DNA of 64,000 nucleotides from Adiantum capillus-veneris. Taxonomy: Eukaryota > Streptophyta > Polypodiopsida > Polypodiales > Pteridaceae. The stretch's first letter is position 1. Each line of letters begins with the position of its first letter. Shown here piece by piece: positions 37,725 through 50,199 of this stretch. Location: assembly GCA_014529385.2 (NCBI GenBank), contig CM043959.1, positions 55,651,253 through 55,715,252 on the forward strand. Reading direction: 5' to 3'. The notes beneath the pieces are model-generated. The model did not search any database. It worked only from the letters and a program-made list of their open reading frames with translations, and had not been told where the DNA came from. The position numbers were made by a program, and so were the translations under genes.

Positions 37725-39178
37725 TTAAGTTTTTGGAACCCGTTGTCCCTTGATTTGAGCCTCCACCAAAGGTACTATATCCTTGAGACCATATGCTTTG
37801 ATTACACTTACTAGCTTACTTCGCTTTGCCCTCGTGCTCACCATTTTTGACCATTGTCGTCGCAGCTTTGGGGAGATATGAAGTAGTTGTGGCCAAGTAA
37901 TCTTTGGTCCTTGAGAATTCACATCAGCTGTCAAGTCATAAGGTTGTGTCCGAGATCCCATAGGGAAATCAGAGATGTCAATTTGAGACCTAGTACGGGT
38001 CTTTCTCTTCTTGGCTTCATCTTTAGTTGCTCGAGATGTACTTGCTTCATTGCTTGCATCCTTGCTTGTTTCTTTACTTACTTCATCTTGGACACGCACA
38101 CGCTTGATAGGCATTGTAGCCACTTCATCTATCTTCCCTTTAGCTATTTCTTCCTGGTTGCTTCTGCCCTTGAGGACCTCCTCCATCCTTATGATGCTCA
38201 CATTTGGTTGAGTAGCAGGGGCTTGAGCTTGAGCACGAGGTGGCTGCAAAATTTGAGGCTGCGGTTGCTCTTGTGCTTGAGCTCTAGCATGGGGAGGACT
38301 TACTTGTTGTCGAGGACCTCTGACAGGGTAGTCATATCTTCTGGGATGAGGGCAATTATACATGTAGTGTCCATTTTCCTCACAATTGTAACACAACATT
38401 TCCCTTGCTTGACGTCGCATTGGTGGCCGATTCCCACCATTCCTCTCAATAGGCCTTCTTGTACCCTGCACAAGATTTACTCTCAACCCCTCTAGCTGGT
38501 TTGTGAGATTTTTATTTGTTGGAGCATATCTTCTTGTTGACCTCTATTGAGGTCTGGTGCATTAGGCACATTTGGAGGTATGTGAGAAGCTTCCATAGTT
38601 GTGATATTGCCTCCCAAAGCTAGCTGGCGAGCTTGGGCTTGATAGAGAATCTTTCTATTCTTTTCCCTAGCAATTCTTAAGGCATCTTCAAAAGTATTTG
38701 GAAATTTTCTCTTTACCTTCTCCCTTAGCAAGGGGTAAAAACCTGAGATAAATCGATCCTTTTGGAGGCGATTGGGAGCTCGCTCACCAGGGTTTAGTGA
38801 GTCTGACCATTGCCCCCAAAGTTTCAGAAAACCTTCCTCATAGGTTGCATAACCATGAGGGTCAACTTGATGAAGGGCCAGAAGCCGTTGCCATAGTTCT
38901 TCTACCGAATTGGCTCGTTGAAATCTTCATAGGAAAGCCGCCTTCAATCCCTCCCAATCAGCTCTTTGGGTTGGATCTAGATCCTGGAACCATACCCTAG
39001 CTTCTTCTTTGAGCACCAAAGGAAACACTCTCAATTTCAATGCTTCGTCATCCCTCCCAGAGACAAGGAAATCCATCTCCAAGTTATCCAAAAAATCCCC
39101 AGCATTTTCCCCACTACGCCCAAAAAAATTAGGGAAAGCCATCATAAAATGGGTTGCCTTCCTCTCAGTACAGCACAA
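37725..39178 (-). pseudogene. Element D gag with zinc knuckle
   Basis: The gag domain begins MAFPNFFGRSGENAGDFLDN and continues EEARVWFQDLDPTQRADWEG. A TGA near 38927 is followed by ELWQRLLALHQVDPHG and KLWGQWSDSLNPGERAPNRL. Downstream, after a frame change, a CCHC knuckle (CYNCEENGHYMYNC) lies in a basic Arg-rich region, followed by a Gln/Pro/Ala-rich linker. The domain resembles the gag of element E in order and motif. Confidence 0.8.
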
Positions 39179-39964
39179 AGATGAAAACGTCTAGGCCCAA
39201 ATCATATCTTATTAAGGGTAGAATAAATGGATTGATAGATGCATTAATCTCAGCTAGACGACGAGGGCCTAGTAAGTTCCTGATGATGTTTTGAAACCTA
39301 AGCTTTGTGCTAGCTATTATATGCACAGTTTGTCTAGCAAGAGGTTGGAAAGGTCCATATAAATCCCTATGATTCATGGAGTATGTTTAAAGCAAGATGA
39401 AGATGTGAACATCAAAAGATACATTATACTCCAAAATAGGAAATATTATAGGGTCAAGGGCAACAATATCTCTCTCAACCTCTCAGCTCCAAAACAGAAG
39501 ACCAATCTTTGTTGGAAAAAAATCTTTCTATCAATGCGCACATTCACCCTAATATTCTGAACTGATTGAAAGTTGTAGAAAATGGGATTATTCATTGGTG
39601 CATTAAATACAAACTTCCATGAAGCACTTCATTGAAGTTGAGCTCTCTTGGATCCCACCATTTGAGAGATGCGAAGAATTTGCTCACCAGTGATTAGCCT
39701 AGCTTTGGTGTGACCATCTTCAGCTTTGTAGAGTTCATAGGGTTCAATGGCTACCCTCTCAACCACCTTGAGCCTTCTTGCTAGTAGTAGATGGAGTGCA
39801 TCACCATATGTAGCCTCTTGCCAATACCGCACCCCATTGATGTGTAGCTCCCCCTCCAAAAACTTGTTAATACCCAAGTTTGAGAGTGCTTTCACCACCT
39901 GAAGTCGAGGCTTCAAAGGAAGTGTCTTCACACTAGCCACAAAGCACTCAACACAATGCTTTGA
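39179..39964 (-). other. Element D leader with an ORF starting in the LTR
   Basis: An open frame of 138 codons (40045-39629) starts in the 5' LTR (MALEPYDDSNRWDP) and runs into the leader (NGVRYWQEATYGDALHLLLA, YELYKAEDGHTKARLITGEQ). Another open stretch lies at 39377-39165 (MNHRDLYGPFQPLA). No family recognised. It could be a captured gene piece or a leader ORF. Confidence 0.4.
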
Positions 39965-40310
39965 CCTTCCTTTACCAAGTCTTCCACTTGGGTCCCATCT
40001 GTTTGAATCATCATATGGCTCCAAAGCCATGATGATATGAGCCACTCATGACCCTTGAATCATGGGTGCATGGCTCCACAACCACATCATATCTTTTCTT
40101 TTCACATTTACATATTTTCCCTTCCCTTTACCAACTAGGTTCTCCCTCTACCTTTCACCTCTGGTGAACTAGTCAAGAAAAAATTCCCATCAAATCATTT
40201 TTTGAATTTTTCCAAGAGGTTGTTCTCACTCTTTCTTTTATTGTAAACCTCTAGAAGCAAGGAAAACCAACAAAATATAGTAAACAAAAATTTGTGATAG
40301 GCTCGGATCA
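39965..40310 (-). repeat. Element D 5' LTR
   Basis: Same length as 33606-33951 and nearly identical. Confidence 0.85.
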
Positions 40311-40397
40311 CTAGCATTACGAATTGGTTTTTCCCTCTTATCCTAGGCATCGGAGTGTTTTAACCCCTTTCATTTTTCTCTTTTCTCTGTAGCGTTT
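40311..40397 (-). other. Short piece of element F between its protease ORF and element D
   Basis: Non-coding continuation after the stop codon of F's protease reading frame. Confidence 0.5.
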
Positions 40398-43300
40398 CTA
40401 GCGTTTTTCAGTCTGATTTGGGAAGTCGTAGAATCTGACATCCTTTATGGTTTCCTCGTTCTCGCTTGAGTTGTCTGTGGACTCATTATCAGCTTCATTT
40501 TCCCATTCTGGATGATCGGGAATGTCGTGAAACATCTCCTCTTCATATTCCTTGTCTGGTGTATCAATCTTTTCAGTCTCCTTTTCGAGTACAGCTCTTA
40601 TCATGAAGTACGTAACCACATCATATCCATCTTTATCACAGAACTTTGTTGTGGGAACATCTTGGATTGCACAAACATCTAGGGTTGCTAGAATGTGTGT
40701 CCATTCTAATGGTTCGAGTGCGTCTTCAATTGCCCTTTCTAAAACACATTCTTCGCACTTCAGACTTCCAAAGTTCGAAGCTCCACACATCCATAACTCT
40801 TTGGGTTTGCCTAACCAACCTGGAAACTCTGATCCTGCCAAAGTAGCTGAATCAAACTCTTCACTTGGTGTTCGGTTCACATCCTTGTAGCTATGGTCTT
40901 TTAGGTTCACACGAGTAGTTGTTTCCATATGTCTCAAGTATATGTGGTCGTAACCCCAATCCTGGACCATTTTCAACTGTCTCATGAATGGTCTTCCAAG
41001 TATAATATCATAGTTATTCTCCTTGCCAAAGTCAAAAATAGCAAAGGTATGCTCGTACTCAATTCTGCAAGAAGTCACTACGACTTTCTCTAATAGTCCC
41101 AAAGGTCTCTCCATATGTCCGTCCGCTAGTTGGAGTTTCAACCTCGTTTTTCTTATCGCCGGTTTTCCCCATTTTTTCTAGATTTCTTTTGTAGCGATGA
41201 CTACCCCAGCCCCACTGTCAAGTATTTCCATCGTGTTAACTCCATGGAATTCAACTGGTAAGGTTGTATTCCCCTCTTCGCCTTCGCAATACTCTCCAAC
41301 CTTGTTCAAAGGTACAGGCTTAGCCTTGTTTTGTGGCTTACTCAGCTCTCGTATGCCCTCTTGCAGTTTTGCAGTTGGGTCTTTTATCCCAAATTTCTCC
41401 AAGCATTTTCCTACAGTTACCCACATGTTTGGTCGTAGTCTCAAAAGCTCAGCTAGGGTGATAGTGCATGTCACTGGTGTTGACAAAATCTCTATCAATC
41501 CTTGCGAGTCCATAACTTTTTCTGAAGAGATTCCTCGTGAGGGAAGCGCTCTAATCTCATATTTTGCTTCGTATTCTCCTAAGTATGAAGGTAAGGTATT
41601 CAACGAATGAGGTTTACTCTCTACTGTTCTAACAGAGCCTCCATCTTCCCAGTAAGAATGCAGATCTAAGTCCACTTGAGATCCTGCCTCAAATTCCTCT
41701 ATGGGAGGATTCCTGATGTCCTTTTCCCCATTAGTCTGATTAGCTTGACAACTTAGCTCGTTTGCAAAGTTTGCCTCTCTAACTTGTTTCCAAAACTCAT
41801 TGTAATCCTCATCTCTTCCGTAAGACCTCTGTATCACAGGGTGAAAACTCTCTATTTCTTGATCTGTTGTGTTCATAGGTATACATTCATCCCTGTGCAT
41901 TTTTTCAGGATTTTGTGCACTGTTAGGCTTTTCAACTACTCGGGAGAGGATAGTCTCTTGATGAATTGGGTTTTCCGCTCCACAATTCATTGGTTCTCTA
42001 GGTGGTTCTAACAAGGCTTGTGCAATCTCGATCATTCTCTGACACATTTCGAGTCTCTGCTTTTCCAATTCCGTGTTTGGATAAGTCAACCACCGTTGTT
42101 CTTGTGTTTGGTTGCTCTTTAATCTCGCTTCGTAAGATCTCATCAGTGCAACCAATGGTTCGTGTACTTTGTCAACTAACACTGATCCCCGTGAGCTCAC
42201 GCTCGTTGTCTCTTTGACGCTCTTAATTTTGACTTTTCAGAGTCCATTTCTCGTATTCCGTTTTGACTCTCAAGTTTCTCTAATCCGTCTTTTGTTTGTT
42301 TTGATTCCTCAGCTAGAATCGCGTCTTGCTGTTCTTTTTTCAGTTTCATGCATGCTTTCCTAGCTTTCCATGTGTTTCTATGGCTTCATCGTCCTTGACT
42401 AGCCAATTCAGTCTCTGACTTTCCATTCTCTTGTTCTCTAGTGGTTTTCTTCGCTTGAGCTCTAGTAACAACTTGCATTGGTATCAGAGTTTCATTTTCA
42501 GACCCACTGCCAGTAGGAATCGACTCTAGCATGTTCAATGTCGTCTTTTGCACTTTGTTGGGATTCTTTGAACAATCCTCAATCAAGTGAGTGACACCAC
42601 ACTCTGTGCAATATGCATTTATTATAATGATCTCTGTGTGTGGACAAACATTCATCAAATGGTCACCTTCACACTTATAACAGGGTCCTAATGCAGGACT
42701 TTGTGTCCCTTGATTTTCCCTTTGTGGGTAAGCCGGTCTTTGGCCTGACAACCCTCCATGAGCTATGAACATAAGTGTTCTTGCGTCCAAGCTATACCTC
42801 TCTTCATCTGAGGCGTGTGTGGCTGTTGGTGGTCCAACATTTCCCATCATGCTCCAAGGTTCTGGTTGTTTTCGTTCTTCAGGTGGGTAATACACAGTAG
42901 GAGCCATGAGTGCACTGGAATCTTCATAATAAGTGTGAACAGGCACTAAATCTTGTTCTTCCTGATTCTCTAGGGTGGGTGGATATCTAATGCCCACTGG
43001 TCTCGCACCTGATAAAAGTGGTTGTTGCCCCAATACCAGTTGTGGTCTTTCTATCCCCATAGGTCCTGGTACGTTTCCCGTTGGGTATCGAGGTATTGGA
43101 TGTACCTAAGGTGGTTCTATTTGAGTTGGAGGCACATACTGATGCTCCTTCACATAACCCTTGTTGTAATAGCACTCCTCTGTTGAGTGATTCGTCCATT
43201 TTTGTTCAATCGCACACCATTTCGTTAGTTTAGGCATTGGTTTAGGGTATGGTGCTAATCTCCTTATAGCATCCTCTATCATTTGTTCCATGTTTGGCAC

Positions 43301-44771
43301 TGTTGTTGTTTGGACATTATTCTTAGTGGTGGTCTCGCTAGCTATGATGAGCTACTAGATGCGACATCTGTATCCATTGTCACCTTTGCATAAACCGCAC
43401 AGTTATCCACTAAGTACAATGCTTCTTTGGTCACTTGCTCAAAACTTGTACAAGCTTTCAAGTGCAAGTCTTTCTTGAGAGTGTCATTTCTCAGCCCTTC
43501 TATAAAGAGGATAGATAGTCTATCATCTTGAGTTCGTTCCCGTATTGGACATCTCTCTATGTATTGTTTGAAGCGAAGCAAAGCTTCCTTCACCTTTTCT
43601 TGCTCCTTCTGCTTGAAAGTATATATTTGGGATACCGTGTTGTGTTTGATCCCTCTTTTCAAAAATTCCTCGGAAAACTCTCGCATCAAATGGTCAATGT
43701 CATGGAAACCTCCGCCATTCAGTGGCTGAAACCATGTCAATGCCGTCCCTTTTAAAGTAAGACCAAATCCTTCGTATTGTGTGTGGAAATCTGTTATCTG
43801 CTCAGCTCTTAAGACTTGCTTAAAGAGTGAGACATGTGCATACGGATCTCCTAATCCACTATACTTCTTCGGCATACACTTGGCCACTTGCAATGGTCTC
43901 ATGCATCTATTGTCTGTCACCAATCTCATTGCTCTTGTATCCCGACTAAAACTTTCTCTTGCGTCATGGACTTCATGGGCTGCTCTAGCTGGCTCCCTTG
44001 CCACGAATCTACTACTAGGAGGCAAATGTGATGATGTTGCTGCAAATGTCGGACCCACTGCGGTATGTGTAGAGATAGGAACCGCACTACCTCGATTAGT
44101 AGCCATTGATTCTCTGGAATGTAATGTTCCCATGGGGCTTGGCATAGAATAATGAGGTCGGCTAAAAGATTCAGTTACGTGAGTCCTCTCTCCACCTGTT
44201 GCTATAGGGTATGGCATGACAGTTGTAGGTGCCGGTCTCAGTGGGCTTGGAGTGACATAATAATGGTGGAGTAGTCCCCCAAAGTACGTATACCCTTCCA
44301 ACTCCTTTTTATCGATTGCTGCGTATCATCTCCCATACTTGTCGTATGCGACAATCTTCGTTTCTGATCCCTCTATGTAGGTAAGTCTTTTCCGCTCTGT
44401 CAACTCATTGACGGTTCCTCGCATCGATAATAGAGATCTTCCTCTCCATTATTATACTTGTATAACCCCACGTAGACGTTGTCTGTGTTAATTCTCAGAG
44501 TTTCTTTTTCTCGCATTAGGGAAGCTCATTGTTGGTGCTTTCTCCGCAGGTTACTCATCTACTTTGGCTTTCGTGCCCATGAATCCGCACTTGTCCACAA
44601 TGTTAGGATTCAGGACTACCAAGTACATGATACCTTCATCATCTAGGTACCTATCTCCGCTATAGCTCACAGGCACTAAATCCTTGAACTCACTTGGTCT
44701 ATCTTCTATTTTCACACAATAGCGTTCCATACCATCTTTGTAGATCTTGGCACCTTGCTTGTTGTCATACT
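40398..44771 (-). pseudogene. Element F gag and protease (main part)
   Basis: Minus strand, continuing from the part at 50796-50521 across Copia element G. Order: DNKQGAKIYKDGMERYC to 44551; a disrupted stretch; gag core 44301-43342 (AKCMPKKYSGLGDPYAHVSL, GTALTWFQPLNGGGFHDIDH, EFSEEFLKRGIKHN); zinc-knuckle-like Cys/His pairs (CAIEQKWTNHSTEEC, CYKCEGDHLMNVCPHTE); a linker frame 42200-41178; and an aspartic protease (MEILDSGAGVVIATKE then DIILGRPFMRQL). The frame ends at 40398. No RT, RNase H or integrase follows on either side of element D, so F is gag-protease only or has lost pol. Stops and frame shifts separate the blocks. Confidence 0.75.
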
Positions 44772-45092
44772 TGTTGAGATGTCGATCTCTACATCTTGAG
44801 TTGGCATCCACTACGGGTCTTGGCCGCTTACGGCATTTACTCACTGGCGCGTCAGGTGACCGACACGGAGGATCTCTGCCAGTGATTCTACAGCTGGACT
44901 ACACTTATAGTGCCAGCCTAGTACGCTTCTAGCGAGTTCACACTTAGTGACCGCATGTACATATGTGCTACTTTTCAGTTTTAGCACTTAGTCATTTTGT
45001 ACTCTCTTTTCTGTGAGAAGAAGAAGAAGCTTTCCATCTCTGTGTGCTTTGTGCTTGTCTTGTGTAGCTCTCTTGCATCCTCTTTCTTTACA
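44772..45092 (+). repeat. Element G 5' LTR
   Basis: 321 bp, TGTTGAGATGTCG...TTTCTTTACA. Confidence 0.95.
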
Positions 45093-45104
45093 TGGTATCA
45101 GAGC
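45093..45104 (+). other. Primer binding site of element G
   Basis: TGGTATCAGAGC directly after the LTR. Confidence 0.9.
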
Positions 45105-45392
45105 CTGGTGCAGGCAAGAGAGGCTAAGAGAGCAAGAGCATCACAATCCCTTCGTTCGCAATCCACGACCAGATGCCGAATAGGTCTGAATTTTGGGGGT
45201 TTTTCGTACAAGTTTCCGAATAGGTCTCCAAAGTGCAGTATACAGAGATTTGATGTACAAGTACAGTGGTTGTATGTATGCTTGATTGTGGACACTCGTT
45301 GACTGTAGAAAGAGTTACAGGTACCACGATAGCAGGTTCAACAGATTTGCAGGTTTTTGCAGATTGCAGCTATTTTGTCTTAGTGCTTCAAG

Positions 45393-46290
45393 ATGTCTGA
45401 CGGTTTCAATCAGATTGTCACTGAGAAGCTTGAGAAAAATAAATACCCTGCATGGAAGTTCAGAATAACAAATTTCCTAAAAGGAAAAGGTTATTGAGAC
45501 TATGTAGAAGGAGACAATGAAAAGGAACCAGAGATTCCCAAGGAAAATGCTACAGCAGAACAAAGGAAAGCTTTGAGGGACTGGCAACAAGGCCAGAGCA
45601 AAGTGATGTATTGGCTTTCTATGAGCATCATAGATGGCATGATGGGCTATCTACAGGATGCTGAAACCCCCGCCATTGCATGGAAAAACTTAGGCAGAGT
45701 GTTCAAGGTGAACACCAAGGCTAGGAAGATTCAACTAAAGTCGGAGCTAAATCAGGTTAAGAGGAACAACCTCTCAATCAATGATTATGCCTTGAAGATC
45801 AAGAGTATCATTGAGGCTCTTGGATCTATTAAAGTCTCAGTGGAAGACGATGACATTGTCCATGCATGCTTGGATGGTCTAGGAATACAAGAGACGACAT
45901 CCCCGTGTTCCAAGATTTGATTTCTATGCTTATTCTTGAGGAGAAGAACCTTGACACATCTTCTTCTCATGGCAGAAATAATTCTGAACAGGCCTTCTAT
46001 TCTAACTCCAACAGAGGTAGAGGTAGAGGTCGTGGGTTGAGGCCCAAGGGGTTGCAGGGTCCAATTTCAAGAAGGTCAATCAAATCAAAACAATACAGGT
46101 GCCAGGGGAAACCAGTCTCAAGGCAGGGGGAGTCAAAGAGGTCGTGGTGCAGGATCAAGCAGGCAGCAACATACTACAGATAGCAGAGAATGTTGGACTT
46201 GTGGTGAAAGAGGTCACATGTCACGTGACTGTCCAAGGGGAAAAGCAAGTGGAAAGAGAGAACAAGGCAACTATGCATCTACTAGCAGAG
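45393..46290 (+). pseudogene. Element G gag
   Basis: It starts MSDGFNQIVTEKLEKNKYPA, with a TGA after LKGKGY. It continues with the Copia gag domain (AIAWKNLGRVFKVNTKARKI, LKSELNQVKRNNLSINDYAL), a frameshift near 45890, an Arg/Gly-rich part and a CCHC knuckle (CWTCGERGHMSRDC). Confidence 0.85.
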
Positions 46291-49200
46291 ATACAGATGA
46301 CAGCAAAAACGAGCACATGTTTGTTATGCAGCATGTAATGAATACAATGACTGCAGAGAATTCCACCCAAGATGATGTTTGGTATGTGGATTCAGGTGCC
46401 TCTAATCACATGACGTCTCGTGGAGAATGGTTTAGAGATATGTGCAAACCAGATGTGTCAGGCTATGTGTAGACAGGAGATGACACAGCTCACCCCATTG
46501 CTCATGTAGGGGGCATACCTCTAAATACGAAGAGTGGGAAATCAAAGTACTTAGCATATGTACTTCATGTCCCAAACATTACAAAGAATCTTGTTTCTGT
46601 TGGACAAATGGTTGAGCAAGGTTTGCAGGTTCGCTTCAATCCCAATGGCTGTTATGTAGAAGATTTCCAGAATGGTTGTAAGCTGATCACAGAGGGCAAA
46701 TGTGTGGGAAAAATGTTTACGCTAAATGTAGACATGCCTGAGGTAAAAGCTGCATTATTTGCACAGGGCACAGGTGTTGTGGCTGATGTTGACATTTGGC
46801 ACAAACGCATTGGCCATGTCAATGAGCAGAGATTGCGCAGCATGAAATCAAAACAGATCGTAAAAGGTTTGCCCAAATTCAAGGTCGATGGTATGCATAA
46901 AGTGTGTGCAGCATGCCAGTTTGGAAAACAGTCAAAGGGCTCATTTACACATGAGCGCAATGTATGTAAAAAGCCACTTGAGGTGGTGCACACAGATGTT
47001 TGGGCAACCGATACTTCAAGTATACATGGTTGCAGGTATTATGTCTCTTTCATTGATGACCATACAAGGAAAGTATGGGTCTACTTCATGCGTAACAAAA
47101 GTGAAGTGTTTGGTCACTTTCAAGACTTCAAAGTCATGATTGAGAAGGAGACAGATATGCAAATCAAGACATTGAGGTCAGATGGAGGGGGAGAGTACTT
47201 CTCCAATGATTTTTTAGATTTTCTGTGAATGCATGGTATACGCAGGCAATTTACATGCAGATATACTCCACAGCAGAATGGGGTCGCAGAAAGGAAAAAC
47301 AGGCACATTGCAGAGGTTGTACGTGCATTGATGAATGAGAAGAACATGTCTCATCATTTTTGGGCTGAAGCTGTAAATACAGCTGTGTATATTATGAACA
47401 GGACACCTACAGTTGCGGTGCATGATGTAACACCTGAGGAAAAGTTTACAGGTACAAAGCCTGATTTGGCACACTTGAAAGTGTTTGGCTGCATAGCTTA
47501 CGTGCATGTACCAGATGAGTTGCGTAGGAAATTGGATCCTAAAGCAGAGAAATGTATTCTTGTGGTATATTCCCTTGAACAAAAGGGGTACAGGTGCTAC
47601 AATCCTACTACACGAGAATTACGAGTGAGCAGAGATGTAGTCTTTGATGAGATGAGCAGCTGGTACAGTAATGCACATGGCACTATTGGGGCTGATGTAA
47701 AAGATGATGTGGTTGTACAAAATGTGAGGCCACAGTCACAGGTTTTGAGTGGATCACAAGAGTCCTCTTCTCGTGGCTCTGTTGAGAAGCCATGGAATGG
47801 TAGACTATGTAGCTTTGTGGATTTTAGCAAAGCATTTCACATGGTACCAAGAGCTCGATTGATGCGCAGACTGCAGGAAATGGGAGTGCCCATAGAGGTG
47901 ATTTGGGGGATCATGGCTTTGTACAGATCAGTGGTAGGACATGTACGCACTCCGGAAGGGGTATCTGATTTAGTTCACTCTACTATTGGAGTGAAACAGG
48001 GCTGCCCAGTGTCTCCTACTCTATTTGGTATGTATGTTGATGAGGTGTCTGAGTACATTGACAGAGAGGGTGACAGGGGTGCCCAGCTGGCAGGGACGTG
48101 GATCCCATTGTTGCTATATGCTGATGATATTGCTAATATCTGACTCACCAGAAGGTATGCAACGACATTTGGATGCAATACGCAATTTTGCAGAGGATAG
48201 TGGATTGTGTGTTAACCTAGGTAAAACCAAGGTTATGGTGTTTAACACCACACCGCAATGGGTCAGGAGATCAGTACCCACTTTCAAGTATGGTCAGGAG
48301 ATTGTGGAGTATACAGATGCATACAGACACTATGTACGCAGGTTACTCCACCAGTAGGTACAGGGAATGTATCACGAAAAGGAAAGGAAAAGGTTGATGA
48401 ACCTCCCTTTATGGCTGATGCATCATCAGGTTTTTCACATGTAGATATGGATTCAGATGGTTTTGAACAAAGTCTTGATGAGGAATTTGGAATTCCGGCT
48501 GTCAGGACACCTGGTGTAAGGAAAGTACAAGAAGATGCTAGAGAGAAAAGGAGTGACCCAAGACCGCGCAGATCTAACAGAGTCAAAAATCCAGTTCAAA
48601 AATTGACTTATGATGGGTATCTAGCTCATCACCAAGCCTACATGGCTAAGGTGATACAGGATGTGGAGCCCACATGTTTTGAGGATGCAGTTGGAAATGT
48701 GCATTGGGATGATGCAATGAATGAAGAGATGGCTGCATTGGAAGCAAACGACACATGGGAGTTGGTGCCATTGCCAAGTGGCAAGAAAGATATTGGGTGT
48801 AAATGGGTGTATAAAACCAAGCATAAGGCTGATGGTAACATTGAGCATCACAAGGCAAGGCTGGTCGCAAAGGGTTATGCACACACGTATGGCATAGACT
48901 ATGAGGAGACCTTTGCTCTAGTGGCAAAGATGACGACTGTGAGAGATGTCATAGCAGTGGCTGCATCTAGAGGATGGATTATGCATCAAATGGATGCAAA
49001 TAATGCCTTCTTGAATGGTGAGTTGCAAGAGGAAGTGTATATGGATCAGCCACCTGGTTATGTCGATCCAGGTTACCCTGATTATGTATGCAGACTTCTC
49101 AAAGCCTTGTATGGTTTGAAGCAGGGCTCTAGAGCATGGTATGAATAGATTGCCAAGTATCTTGTCAGTATTGGGTTTAGGAGAGCTCATGCTGATTATG

Positions 49201-50190
49201 TACGTGAGAGTGATGTGGGGATTGTGGTCATTACCATATATGTAGATGACCTTATTATTGTGGGTGAAAATGCTATGGAGATTGACCATGTGAAGGGTCT
49301 TCTCAAACAGGAGTTTGAAATGAAAGATTTGGGCGAGTTGCGCTACTTTCTTGGCATTGAGGTGATCAAGACTCCAAAGGGTGTATGGCTGTCTCACAGA
49401 GACGGTATGCTTTGGACATGTTGTCAAAGTATGGTATGGTTGATTGTAAGCCAATTTCTATTCCCTTGGATGTGAATGCAAAGCTGAGTGCAGAGAAGGG
49501 TGATGTTGTTGAGGATGTCAAGATTTACAGGAAGATTGTGGGTAGTCTAATCTACTTGACTATCACGAGGCCAGACTTGAGCTACACAGTAGGCTTGGAG
49601 AGTCAGTTCATGCAGCTTCCGAGGAAGCCACATTTGGATGGAGTACGACACACACTTCAGTATGTGCAAGGGACTCTTGACTACGCATTGTTCTATGCAG
49701 CAGATGTGCCATTAGCATTGTATGGGTATATAGATGCAGATTGGGCGGGTAGCATTGTTGATAAGAGATCTACGAGTGGCTTCATGTTCTCTTTTGGGAG
49801 TGCTGCTGTTACTTGGAGCAACAAAAAGCAGCCTATGGTTGCTTTATCGAGCACAGAGGCCGAGTACAGAGGTGCAGCAGTTGCGGTGTGCGAGGTAGCT
49901 TGGCTACGCACATTACTTGAGGACTTGGGAGTGCAAGTGGACCAGCAGATTTTCATCCATTGTGACAACCTCAGCAGCATGTAGTTGGCTAGGAACCCAG
50001 TGTTCCATGCCAGGACCAAGCACATAGAGGTCCATTACCACTACGTTTGAGAGCGAGTGTTGGCGGGTGACATCGACTTGGTCTACGTCAGCACAGAGGA
50101 GCAGATAGCGGATATCTTTACCAAGGCCCTCGGAGCTGAGAAGCTTCAACGTTTCCGGACTATGCTTGGACTCTACGACATGCAGAGCTC
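46291..50190 (+). pseudogene. Element G pol: protease, integrase, RT, RNase H
   Basis: Protease WYVDSGASNHMT. Integrase zinc part (IWHKRIGHVNEQRL, CAACQFGKQSKG) and core (VVHTDVW, FIDDHTRKVWVYFMRNKSEV, TPQQNGVAERKNRHI). RT (WVYKTKHKADGNIEHHKARL, MHQMDANNAFLNGELQEEVY, LKALYGLKQGSRAWYE, YVDDLIIVGEN). RNase H (YIDADWAGSIVDKRSTSGF, ALSSTEAEYRGAAVAV, IADIFTKAL). Stops at 46470, 47226, 49146, 49982 and 50048 are mostly one transition away from sense codons. The stretch between integrase and RT holds foreign LINE sequence. Confidence 0.9.
47800..48345 (+). mobile_element. LINE reverse transcriptase block inside Copia element G
   Basis: The frame passes without a stop from Copia integrase sequence (SQESSSRGSVEKPWNGR) into a non-LTR RT: FVDFSKAFHMVPRARLMRRL, LYRSVVGHVRTPEGVSDL, GVKQGCPVSPTLFGMYVDEV, LLYADDIANI. 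After a 1-base shift it continues SPEGMQRHLDAIRNFAEDSG and LCVNLGKTKVMVF. Copia sequence resumes near 48350 (TPPVGTGNVSRKGKEKVDE). The block spans RT motif A through about motif E only. Its LINE family differs from the L1-type copies at 10-15 kb. Exact borders are uncertain by about 20 bp. Confidence 0.8.
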
Positions 50191-50199
50191 GAGGGGGAG

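Larger units (their letters stand above)
33601..40310 (-). mobile_element. Element D: Tat-type Ty3/gypsy retrotransposon
   Basis: 346-bp LTR copies (33606-33951 and 39965-40310) differ at about 3 positions. On the minus strand a tract tttggggggg precedes the 3' LTR. Gag, zinc knuckle, protease, RT, RNase H, a second RNase H and integrase follow in order. The extra RNase H is diagnostic of the Tat lineage. No primer site follows the 5' LTR and no TSD is visible, so its 5' end appears rearranged. It sits inside element F. Confidence 0.85.

Noticed and set aside
34194-44301. One continuous gag-pol made of F gag and D pol
   Set aside because: D has its own gag, zinc knuckle and protease and is bounded by 346-bp LTRs.
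47229-48143. A genuine integrase-RT fusion gene
   Set aside because: Upstream stop at 47226 and a frameshift in the LINE part; better explained as inserted LINE sequence in a dead Copia element.
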